Positions 57,515 through 64,000 of a stretch of 64,000 nucleotides of DNA are shown in pieces (position 1 is the first letter of the stretch; each line of letters begins with the position of its first letter). Origin of the DNA: Vibrio sp. 99-8-1 (GTDB lineage: Bacteria; Pseudomonadota; Gammaproteobacteria; Enterobacterales; Vibrionaceae); NCBI RefSeq assembly GCF_013114595.1, contig NZ_VTXE01000001.1:1-64000 (forward strand), given 5' to 3'. Under the pieces are notes generated by a model, which was not told the DNA's origin, ran no database searches, and saw nothing but the letters and a program-made list of their open reading frames with translations. The position numbers were made by a program, and so were the translations under genes.

Positions 57515-58119
57515 CAAAGAACTGGTTAATCGCCCTTATTGTCGCATTTGGGCTTGGTTACGGCATCAATGTCTATATGGATTCACAGGCAGATGAAGAG
57601 AAAGCACAACAAATTGCCGCTTCACAACAGATAGCCAATGATCCCATTTTTATTGGTAAAGATAATAGGCCGGTACGGATTTTTGAACCAACAGATGATC
57701 GAATTAGAATTGTCTACTTCGGCTATACACGCTGCCCTGATGTTTGCCCAACATCATTGGCCATGTTGTCTGCAGCACTAAGAGAGTTTGACGATAAGCA
57801 ACTAGCTAAACTTCGCCCGTTATTTATCTCTATCGATCCTGAAAGAGATGATCCTGTCGCGGCTCACCAATATGCTCAGTATTTTCACCCAACGATATCT
57901 GGCTTATCAGCGCCATTAACAACAACACAACCTGTTGCTGATCGCTACGGTGTTATTTTTAGAAAAACAGAGCTAAAAGAGTCCGCCATCGACTACGTTG
58001 TTGATCATAGCTCTTACTTCTACTTCTTACAGCCAGACGGAAGCTTAATTACTAAAGTGCCGCACACACTCGATCCTGAGCCAATAGTGCAAGCAATAAA
58101 TTCTGTTCTTGCTAACTAG
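57511..58119 (+). CDS. SCO1/SenC-type copper chaperone
   Basis: 202 aa. The N-terminal membrane anchor (about 5-22) is followed by a thioredoxin fold with the copper ligands in GYTRCPDVCPTSLA (CxxxC) and His in VDHSSYFYF. LFISIDPERDDP is the other conserved part. It loads copper into the CuA site of cytochrome c oxidase and handles thiol redox in the periplasm. It overlaps the upstream gene and is followed 82 bases later by PCuAC. Confidence 0.9.
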   Translation: MTKNWLIALIVAFGLGYGINVYMDSQADEEKAQQIAASQQIANDPIFIGKDNRPVRIFEPTDDRIRIVYFGYTRCPDVCPTSLAMLSAALREFDDKQLAKLRPLFISIDPERDDPVAAHQYAQYFHPTISGLSAPLTTTQPVADRYGVIFRKTELKESAIDYVVDHSSYFYFLQPDGSLITKVPHTLDPEPIVQAINSVLAN

Positions 58120-58201
58120 GTGACACATAACCCCATTATAAAATAACCAAATACAGATAAATTAAAGAGTGGCGTTAAGCCATCAATCAAAAGGAAGAGA
58201 T

Positions 58202-58648
58202 ATGAAACGTATACTACTTTTAGCCACACTAGCCCTAACCAGTACTTTTGCTTCTGCAAATAGCGATGTAATGATTCACAACGCTTATGCGCGGGCTACC
58301 CCACCAAATGCACCAACCAGCGCCGTGTTCGTGACTCTAATGAACAAAGAAGAAACCCCTCGCTCTATCGTCTCAGCTTCTTCACCTGCATCAGGTAAAG
58401 TGGAGCTGCATACTCACGTTAAAGAAGGCGACCTGATGAAAATGCGACAGGTTGATCAAATTAGCATCCCAGCCAGCGGTACTGTTGAGCTTAAGCCCGG
58501 CGGACTTCACATTATGTTGTTCGACTTGCAACAAGATTTTATCGAAGGTAAAAGTATTGAGGTAACAATCAACTTTGCTAACGGTGACCAACAAACCTTT
58601 ACTGCCCCAATCAAGAAAGTAATGGCTGGCATGAAAATGAAGCATTAA
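58202..58648 (+). CDS. periplasmic copper chaperone PCu(A)C
   Basis: 148 aa from ATG 58202 after AAGGAAG. The signal peptide ends TFASA. The copper motif H(M)x10Mx21HxM is seen as HTHVKEGDLMKM and, 20 or so residues on, GGLHIMLFDL. A Met/His tail (MAGMKMKH) ends the protein. It delivers Cu(I) to oxidase with Sco. A terminator follows at 58683-58714. Confidence 0.9.
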   Translation: MKRILLLATLALTSTFASANSDVMIHNAYARATPPNAPTSAVFVTLMNKEETPRSIVSASSPASGKVELHTHVKEGDLMKMRQVDQISIPASGTVELKPGGLHIMLFDLQQDFIEGKSIEVTINFANGDQQTFTAPIKKVMAGMKMKH

Positions 58649-58682
58649 GATCTATCTTCGGACTAGAATAATTTAATAAGAG

Positions 58683-58714
58683 TAAAAAAGAGGTTCCAGT
58701 TGGTACCTCTTTTT
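58683..58714 (+). terminator. terminator after PCu(A)C
   Basis: AAAAAGAGGT pairs with ACCTCTTTTT, followed by T. Confidence 0.9.
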
Positions 58715-58861
58715 TGCTACTCTAAGTCTTAAATACTGGTATATATAAGCCCGTAAATGAACAGCTACCATACTGAAAAATGAACAACTATAAGAGAACT
58801 AGTCGTCAATCAGTTTGGTGTTAACCACTTAGTAAAATTTCACAGAAAATTGGAGGATAAG

Positions 58862-58903
58862 ATGATTGTATTAATGACCCACCCGGTAACGGTAAGAGCG
58901 TAG
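58862..58903 (+). CDS. possible 13-aa leader peptide before rsgA (weak)
   Basis: ATG 58862 sits 5 bases after GGAGG, the best SD in the region. It opens a 13-codon frame (MIVLMTHPVTVRA) ending TAG 58903, and the frame runs into the first stem of the structured leader. It could be a regulatory leader peptide or chance. Confidence 0.3.
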   Translation: MIVLMTHPVTVRA

Positions 58904-58959
58904 AAACCACACTGCTCGTATAATCTTTCCTGTTACCCGGTGATCCATCTATTACCGGG
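58880..58959 (+). promoter_or_regulatory. structured leader upstream of rsgA-type gene
   Basis: CACC-C-GGTAAC (58880-58890) pairs with GTTACC-C-GGTG (58932-58942) with an inner GAGC/GCTC stem. CCCGGT (58936-58941) can instead pair with ACCGGG (58954-58959). The shared 58936-58941 segment makes the two folds exclusive. No T run follows, so any control would be translational or processive. Confidence 0.5.
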
Positions 58960-59029
58960 GTTCTAATATGCCGCAACAAATTAGCCCCTGAATCGTAAAA
59001 TTTCAGCGATTTTCGCTCGGGTTTAAAAA

Positions 59030-60076
59030 ATGAAAAACCATTTATCTTTGTCACAACTAGGTTGGCAAGCATACTTTCAACAACAACTTACATTAGAAGA
59101 CTATCAATCAAGCATTATTGCTCGTGTATCTGCTCATCACCGTTCCGGTTATCAGCTATTAACGGAGTCGGGAACAGTTACATTAGAGCATCATCACGAC
59201 TTTCCACCAATGACCGTTGGCGATTGGTTGATTCTAAATGAAGACAACACCTTTCAGCGACTGCTAGAAAGAAGCTCACTGTTTCAGAGAAAAGCATCCG
59301 GTAGCAAAGCTTATCAGCAACTTATTGCTGCCAATATCGATACGCTCTTTATCGTCTGTTCATTGAACGACGACTTTAATTTAAGCCGAATTGAGCGCTA
59401 TCTTGCTATTGCTAATGAAGCACAAGTACAGCCTGTTATTGTATTAACTAAAGCAGATCTCTGTTCACACAGCGACGAGCTAAAAGCAGAAGTACAATCT
59501 CTTGACCCAATGCTAATCATTGAAAGTGTTAACGCACTTGATTGTGAGAGCATTCAGCCGCTGACCGATTGGTGTAAACAAGGAAAAACCGTGGCCTTTA
59601 TGGGCTCATCCGGAGTTGGAAAGTCCACACTCGTCAATACCCTGATGAGAACAGAAACGCAATTAACAGGCGGTATAAGAGAAGACGACAGTAAAGGCCG
59701 ACATACCACGACCTCAAGAACTCTTCACATTATGCCAGACGGTGGTTTACTGCTAGATACACCGGGAATGCGAGAGTTACAGTTGACCGATTGTGAATCT
59801 GGCGTCAGTGAAACCTTCTCCGATATTGAAGCGATCATTGAGCTGTGCCGATTTTCTGATTGCCAACATCAAACAGAACCGGGTTGTGCCGTTCAATTAG
59901 CACTAGAGAAAGGCACTCTTGATGCTCGACGCTTAAATAACTATTTAAAGCTTCTTCGTGAGCAGAAAAGAAACAGCGCCACGATTGCAGAGCAGAGAGC
60001 CAGTAGTAAACAGCTAGGAAAAATGTACCGTTCGATACAGAACGAAAACCAGTTCAGAAAAAAAGGACATCATTAA
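59030..60076 (+). CDS. ribosome small-subunit GTPase RsgA-type
   Basis: 348 aa. It has an N-terminal OB-fold region and a circularly permuted GTPase: G4 LTKADLC (about 143-149), then G1 GSSGVGKST and G3 [10 protein letters not shown]-terminal zinc finger has [14 protein letters not shown]. The family checks maturation of the 30S subunit. The essential housekeeping rsgA normally lies next to orn/psd, and none are here, so this is possibly a second paralogue. ATG 59030 follows a weak SD; the leader at 58862-58970 is upstream. Confidence 0.85.
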   Translation: MKNHLSLSQLGWQAYFQQQLTLEDYQSSIIARVSAHHRSGYQLLTESGTVTLEHHHDFPPMTVGDWLILNEDNTFQRLLERSSLFQRKASGSKAYQQLIAANIDTLFIVCSLNDDFNLSRIERYLAIANEAQVQPVIVLTKADLCSHSDELKAEVQSLDPMLIIESVNALDCESIQPLTDWCKQGKTVAFMGSSGVGKSTLVNTLMRTETQLTGGIREDDSKGRHTTTSRTLHIMPDGGLLLDTPGMRELQLTDCESGVSETFSDIEAIIELCRFSDCQHQTEPGCAVQLALEKGTLDARRLNNYLKLLREQKRNSATIAEQRASSKQLGKMYRSIQNENQFRKKGHH

Positions 60077-60089
60077 CATCGTAAACGTT

Positions 60090-60115
60090 TGCAGGGGCAT
60101 ATGAATGCCCCTGCA
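60090..60115 (+). terminator. GC-rich hairpin after rsgA-type gene
   Basis: TGCAGGGGCAT pairs perfectly with ATGCCCCTGCA around ATGA. No clean T run follows. Confidence 0.6.
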
Positions 60116-60318
60116 CAACAGATTTATTACCATCCTGTAACAAAAAAACAATATTTATCTCTAGTTTTCGCTACAGGCTTCTATTTATTGATTAAAAATA
60201 GACTTATCTATAGACACATTCGCTACTTTGCTTAATATATGCATCTCAGACTGTTTGTTACATCAAACAACGCAGCTGAAAACAAAAAAATAAAATTATA
60301 TTATTAGGTAGTAATCCC

Positions 60319-61533
60319 ATGCAAAACAACAACACTCTTATAGCAAGATTTGCCAATGGCAACCTTGTTTTACAAATATTGGTCGGTATTGTACTCGGTG
60401 TAGTACTCGCGACGATTTCACCCGAAACTGCAAAAGACGCTGGCTTAATCGGTAGTCTATTTGTTGGTGCGTTAAAAGCTGTTGCTCCAATTTTAGTATT
60501 CATTCTAGTTGCAGCCTCTATCGCTAACCAAAAGAAAGGACAGCACACTCATATGCGTCCGATTATTACTCTGTATTTAATCGGTACATTTACTGCTGCA
60601 CTTACCGCGGTACTTCTTAGCTTTGCTTTCCCAACGACTCTAACTCTGGTAGCGGGCGCAGAAGGTACAACGCCTCCACAAGGTATTGGTGAAGTTTTAC
60701 ATACACTTCTATTCAAACTAGTGGATAACCCAATTAATGCGCTAAAAGAAGCGAATTACATCGGTATTTTGGTTTGGGCTATCGGTCTTGGTCTTGCACT
60801 TCATCACGCATCTGCAACAACCAAAGCTGTATTTGAAGATCTTAGCCACGGTGTATCTCAAATTGTTCGCTTTATCATTCGTTTAGCACCATTTGGTATT
60901 TTTGGCCTAGTTGCATCAACATTTGCAACAACGGGTTTTGCTGCGTTAGCAGGCTATGCACAGCTTCTAGCAGTACTGCTAAGTGCCATGCTAATTATTG
61001 CCTTGGTTGTTAACCCAATCATTGTTTATGTGAAAACTAAGCAAAACCCATATCCATTGGTTCTTCAATGTCTACGTGAAAGTGGTGTTACTGCATTCTT
61101 TACACGTTCAAGTGCGGCGAATATTCCAGTAAACATGACCCTATGTGAGAAACTGAAACTAGACGAAGATACTTACTCTGTATCTATTCCTCTAGGTGCG
61201 ACGATCAACATGGCAGGTGCAGCAATCACAATTACTGTACTTACACTGGCAGCTGTACACACTATGGGTATTGATGTTGACCTACCGACAGCACTACTAC
61301 TAAGTATCGTTGCAGCAGTATCAGCTTGTGGTGCATCTGGTGTGGCAGGTGGTTCTTTACTGCTTATCCCACTAGCGTGTAGCCTATTCGGTATCTCTAA
61401 CGATGTCGCGATGCAAGTCGTTGGTGTTGGCTTTATTATTGGTGTTATCCAAGATTCAGCAGAAACAGCGCTAAACAGCTCAACAGACGTAGTATTTACT
61501 GCTGCGGTATGTAAGTCAGAGCAAAGCAGCTAA
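60319..61533 (+). CDS. sstT: serine/threonine:Na+ symporter SstT
   Basis: 404 aa, eight membrane helices plus two re-entrant loops of the DAACS family. [34 protein letters not shown] and [19 protein letters not shown] are hallmark SstT segments. It takes up serine and threonine with sodium. It is monocistronic, with a terminator at 61547-61586. The codon bias is toward abundant codons. Confidence 0.95.
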   Translation: MQNNNTLIARFANGNLVLQILVGIVLGVVLATISPETAKDAGLIGSLFVGALKAVAPILVFILVAASIANQKKGQHTHMRPIITLYLIGTFTAALTAVLLSFAFPTTLTLVAGAEGTTPPQGIGEVLHTLLFKLVDNPINALKEANYIGILVWAIGLGLALHHASATTKAVFEDLSHGVSQIVRFIIRLAPFGIFGLVASTFATTGFAALAGYAQLLAVLLSAMLIIALVVNPIIVYVKTKQNPYPLVLQCLRESGVTAFFTRSSAANIPVNMTLCEKLKLDEDTYSVSIPLGATINMAGAAITITVLTLAAVHTMGIDVDLPTALLLSIVAAVSACGASGVAGGSLLLIPLACSLFGISNDVAMQVVGVGFIIGVIQDSAETALNSSTDVVFTAAVCKSEQSS

Positions 61534-61546
61534 TAACGTTGCACGG

Positions 61547-61586
61547 CAATAAAAAAGGGGCTCATTAGAGCCCTTTTTTATTGCCG
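61547..61586. terminator. bidirectional terminator between sstT and the oxidoreductase
   Basis: AATAAAAAAGGGGCTC pairs with GAGCCCTTTTTTATT around ATTA, giving T runs on both strands for converging genes. Confidence 0.9.
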
Positions 61587-61618
61587 GTAAATAACTTGCC
61601 GTGAAAGGTAAGCAATCG

Positions 61619-62668
61619 CTACTCAACTATTAACACTATCTTACCAATATGCTGTTTTTTCAGAAAAGCCTCTTGAGCTGACTGTATGGATTTAAGCGGG
61701 TAGGTATCCGCAATGAGAGGCACAATACTTCCGTTTTCAATATGGCGGATGACATTACCAAATACCTGTTCATCAAGAACGGTACAGCCAAAGAAACTTA
61801 AATCCTTTAAGTAAAGTGTTCTAACATCCAACTCGACTAATGCCCCTCCAATGGCTCCGGCAACGGCATATCGACCACTAGGGCGGAGTACGGTCAAAAA
61901 TTGTGGCCATTTGTCTCCAGCAACCAAGTCGATCACTACGGTAACGCTGTTCTCTGCAAGCTGTTCAGTTATTTCAGCTTCTCTGTCAATAACTTGGTCA
62001 GCGCCAAGTTCCCTTAGCTGCTCGTTTTTACTCGGACTGGTAATGGCAATGACATAAGCACCACGGGCTTTCGCGAGTTGAATCGCTGCCGAGCCCACAC
62101 CGCCAGATGCACCGGAGATAAGAACCCTATCTTGGGCAGTCACATTAGCGCGCTGCAACATATTTTCGGCTGTCGTATAAGAGCAGGGAAATGACGCCAA
62201 CTCAACATCTGTGAGAGGGCTATTTACAAGATAGGCATGTTTGGATGAAACAACGGTATATTGGGCAAAACCACCATCGCATTCCGATCCAAAGTAACAA
62301 GGGTAGTCCAAAGGTTGACCATTAAGCTCGGTTAAACATGGCTCCACCAATACCCGCTCACCTATTCTCTCTTTATCTACATTATTGCCCACCGCAATAA
62401 TAGTCCCGCACACATCTGCTCCCTGAATTCTCGGCAGCTCAATAGCGGCTCCAGACCAACCCGCGTCATCATCGCTACCCTGATTCTTTGAGTACCACGC
62501 TATTCTGGTATTGATATCGGTATTATTGACAGCGGCTGCAGATACACGAATCAATACTTCATTATTCTTAGGAGTCGGGACTGGTAAATCTGTTTTGTAT
62601 TGCAACATTTCAAAGCCACCATGGCCAATAAGCTGCACACCTTGCATAGTTTGAGTCGTGGTTGTCAT
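61619..62668 (-). CDS. zinc-type alcohol dehydrogenase / quinone oxidoreductase family (MDR)
   Basis: 349 aa. The N-terminal catalytic domain has VSAAAVNNTDINTR and GADVCGTIIAVG. The NAD(P) domain begins with LISGASGGVGSAAIQLAKARGA. No full zinc-ligand set is apparent, so a quinone-oxidoreductase-like NADPH enzyme is more likely than a true alcohol dehydrogenase. The substrate is unknown. It overlaps the TetR gene upstream by 4 bases (ATGA), so the repressor likely controls it. Confidence 0.85.
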   Translation of the reverse strand: MTTTTQTMQGVQLIGHGGFEMLQYKTDLPVPTPKNNEVLIRVSAAAVNNTDINTRIAWYSKNQGSDDDAGWSGAAIELPRIQGADVCGTIIAVGNNVDKERIGERVLVEPCLTELNGQPLDYPCYFGSECDGGFAQYTVVSSKHAYLVNSPLTDVELASFPCSYTTAENMLQRANVTAQDRVLISGASGGVGSAAIQLAKARGAYVIAITSPSKNEQLRELGADQVIDREAEITEQLAENSVTVVIDLVAGDKWPQFLTVLRPSGRYAVAGAIGGALVELDVRTLYLKDLSFFGCTVLDEQVFGNVIRHIENGSIVPLIADTYPLKSIQSAQEAFLKKQHIGKIVLIVE

Positions 62669-63186
62669 AGTGATTTCTCTGATAATAGTTCAACAATAAT
62701 GTTCTGAGCGGAAGTTAACGCCTCTTTGCCAATGACTGGCCATGCGTTCGACACCCCTTCATGCAGCAGAAACAGCTCGGTAGAACGCCTTTCTGTCCCA
62801 CTCTGCTTAGCAAACAATTGACGTACCGCCTCTTTGTGCTGCTTGACGGCAAGATTGATCACCTGATTATCAGGAAAGGCAGCGATCGCATTCAACGACA
62901 TACAACCATGAGGCGCATATCGCTCCATCCAAAGCTCAAGTCGTTCAAACATATATAAAACAGATTCAATACCAGTCTGAGGAGTCACTTCCGTTAAAAA
63001 AGCCAAGTAGCGTTGGTGACGGTACTCTAAAGCTGCAACGATCATTGCTTCTTTGGAAGGGTAATATTTATATAAAGTACGTAAGCTAACATCGCAGGCG
63101 GTTTTTAACTGCGCGACGCTCGGTTCAGCAAAGCCATATTCACTGAACGCGTCTTCAAGTCGAGCAGCAAGCTTCTCTTTAAGCAT
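62665..63186 (-). CDS. TetR-family repressor
   Basis: 173 aa. The N-terminal HTH is PSVAQLKTACDVSLRTLYKYYPSKEAMI (about 22-50, shown in two parts across 20 residues). The ligand domain has no close family tag. It starts 14 bases after a perfect palindrome (63200-63217) and a second partial copy, likely its operators. It controls the overlapping oxidoreductase gene and itself. Confidence 0.87.
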   Translation of the reverse strand: MLKEKLAARLEDAFSEYGFAEPSVAQLKTACDVSLRTLYKYYPSKEAMIVAALEYRHQRYLAFLTEVTPQTGIESVLYMFERLELWMERYAPHGCMSLNAIAAFPDNQVINLAVKQHKEAVRQLFAKQSGTERRSTELFLLHEGVSNAWPVIGKEALTSAQNIIVELLSEKSL

Positions 63187-63199
63187 AATGTATCCAATA

Positions 63200-63243
63200 G
63201 TAGAATAAGTATTCTACCAACAGGGTAGAACGAACACTCTACC
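63200..63243. promoter_or_regulatory. TetR operators
   Basis: GTAGAATAAGTATTCTAC is two perfect 8-base arms around AG (63200-63217). GGTAGA-N8-TCTACC follows (63224-63243). Both share GTAGA half-sites and lie at the start of the tetR-oxidoreductase operon. Confidence 0.75.
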
Positions 63244-63355
63244 TTTGTCAAAGCTTGTTATTAGATCTTTCTTTTATCGAGGTTTATGCCATCAGAGGAA
63301 AATGCAGATGAATTCAATGGACGTATTGGAAATCAAGTAATTACTATGAAGGGAG

Positions 63356-63382
63356 AAAAAAGGCTCCTTGTTAGGAGCCTTG
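63356..63382 (-). terminator. terminator after the Sel1-repeat gene
   Basis: On the minus strand AAGGCTCC and GGAGCCTT flank a loop and are followed by six T. Confidence 0.85.
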
Positions 63383-63389
63383 TGCAAAG

Positions 63390-64000
63390 TTATTTTTTAT
63401 CTATTGGCGAATATGAAAAATCAAGGTCGTTACTGTCTGCGGCCTCTTTATCCTCACCATCTTGCTCAGATGTTTTTTCATATACCATAAACTCGTTACC
63501 ATCAATTTCAGGGAAATAACTGTTACGTTTATACAGTTTATTTAACGCTTTTATCATCGAATGTTTGGCAAGCGCACCGTCTGCTAACTTACGCAGCAAT
63601 GGCTTCGCCATGCCCTGTAAACCGACGACAGCATCCACACCAAGAATATTGCCGACATCATCTCGTCTTGATTTAGCGGGTTCATAACCAAAATATGCCG
63701 AGATAAATAACCATAAATAGGCGATGGCGTTTCCTTTAGAGCCGCGACCGATCCATACATCGCCAGCCAAATATTGCGCTTCTAAATTTCCTTGCTCTGC
63801 TGCAACCTCAAACCAATAAATCGCACGAGTTGTATTCTTATCAACCCCTTTACCATCGCGATAATGAATGCCGAGTTTTAGCTGACCCTCAGAGTTATTC
63901 TGTTGTGCCGCTTTAAAATGCCACTCAGCAGATAACTTCGGATTAGGATTGGTATTCGACTCTGCGATATACCAATCTCCCATGAATATTTGTGCTTCGG
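63390..64000 (-). CDS. Sel1-repeat protein (partial, runs off the window)
   Basis: 203 codons are visible in an open frame that reaches the right edge (EAQIFMGDWYIAES is read at the edge), so the true start is outside; the ATG at 63983 is probably internal. It has Sel1-like repeats with AAQQNNSEGQLKLGIHYRDGKG, WFEVAAEQGNLEAQYLAG and AYLWLFISAYFGYEPAKS. The C-terminal 60 residues are less repetitive and acidic. Sel1 repeats mediate protein contacts; the role is unknown. Confidence 0.75.
   Translation of the reverse strand, partial: EAQIFMGDWYIAESNTNPNPKLSAEWHFKAAQQNNSEGQLKLGIHYRDGKGVDKNTTRAIYWFEVAAEQGNLEAQYLAGDVWIGRGSKGNAIAYLWLFISAYFGYEPAKSRRDDVGNILGVDAVVGLQGMAKPLLRKLADGALAKHSMIKALNKLYKRNSYFPEIDGNEFMVYEKTSEQDGEDKEAADSNDLDFSYSPIDKK

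Noticed and set aside
58821..59072. 83-aa minus-strand reading frame upstream of the RsgA-type gene
   Set aside because: It overlaps the real gene start and the structured leader, with no SD or family similarity.
63286..63519. 77-aa plus-strand reading frame
   Set aside because: It runs across the Sel1 gene terminator and the antisense of that gene, and has no recognisable protein features.

Overview
The window looks like a Vibrio (or close Vibrionaceae) chromosome, most likely the smaller chromosome II. The evidence is a Qrr quorum-sensing sRNA with its sigma-54 promoter and LuxO box, the mal/glg gene complement, DUF2999 and DUF1415 proteins, and the general protein character. No rRNA or tRNA genes were seen. 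Two accessory-looking blocks stand out: a short-type feo operon and an AT-rich curli locus.

Layout. 1-3.8 kb: end of transketolase, a globin-coupled diguanylate cyclase, an Asp/Glu racemase-like protein, a HAD phosphatase and an SH3b membrane protein. 3.9-11.7 kb: a complete anaerobic L-ascorbate system. The ulaAB(fused)-ulaC-ulaF-HAD-ulaD-ulaE operon is divergent from ulaR-ulaG, and an exact FNR box and a CRP-like site lie between them. 11.9-21.5 kb: an alpha/beta hydrolase, a ferric-reductase-like flavoprotein, feoA-feoB plus an unlisted 45-aa Cys-rich FeoB partner (again with an exact FNR box upstream), an mdtL-yidZ pair, a VOC protein and the manganese exporter mntP. 21.5-29.7 kb: DUF2999, YtoQ, sbcDC, an acyl-CoA thioesterase, a small orphan gene and an EAL-HDOD protein.

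29.8-35.5 kb: maltose transporter malEFG divergent from malK. 35.5-40.8 kb: curli locus (csgB, a long csgA with about 13-14 repeats, a csgC-like gene, csgEFG and a CsgD/VpsT-type regulator). 41-45 kb: DUF1415, an MFS carrier, an alpha/beta hydrolase broken by one in-frame TGA, and an AEC permease. 45-55.6 kb: glgB, malQ, malP and divergent malT. MalT takes up the maltodextrin signal, malEFGK import it, and malQ/malP/glgB convert it. Direct-repeated G-rich MalT-type boxes and CRP-like sites occur upstream of both mal blocks and malT.

55.6-64 kb: a qrr sRNA on the minus strand right after malT, a DUF368 (undecaprenyl-phosphate translocase family) gene divergent from it, a copper-delivery operon (membrane protein, Sco, PCuAC), a structured leader and RsgA-type GTPase, SstT, an oxidoreductase with its TetR regulator and palindromic operator, and a partial Sel1-repeat protein.

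The main second-look items are the qrr gene, the curli locus whose regulator carries a VpsT-type c-di-GMP motif, the 45-aa Feo protein, the shared FNR and MalT sites, the nonsense-interrupted hydrolase, a nested inverted repeat between csgG and csgD, and the structured leader of the RsgA gene.
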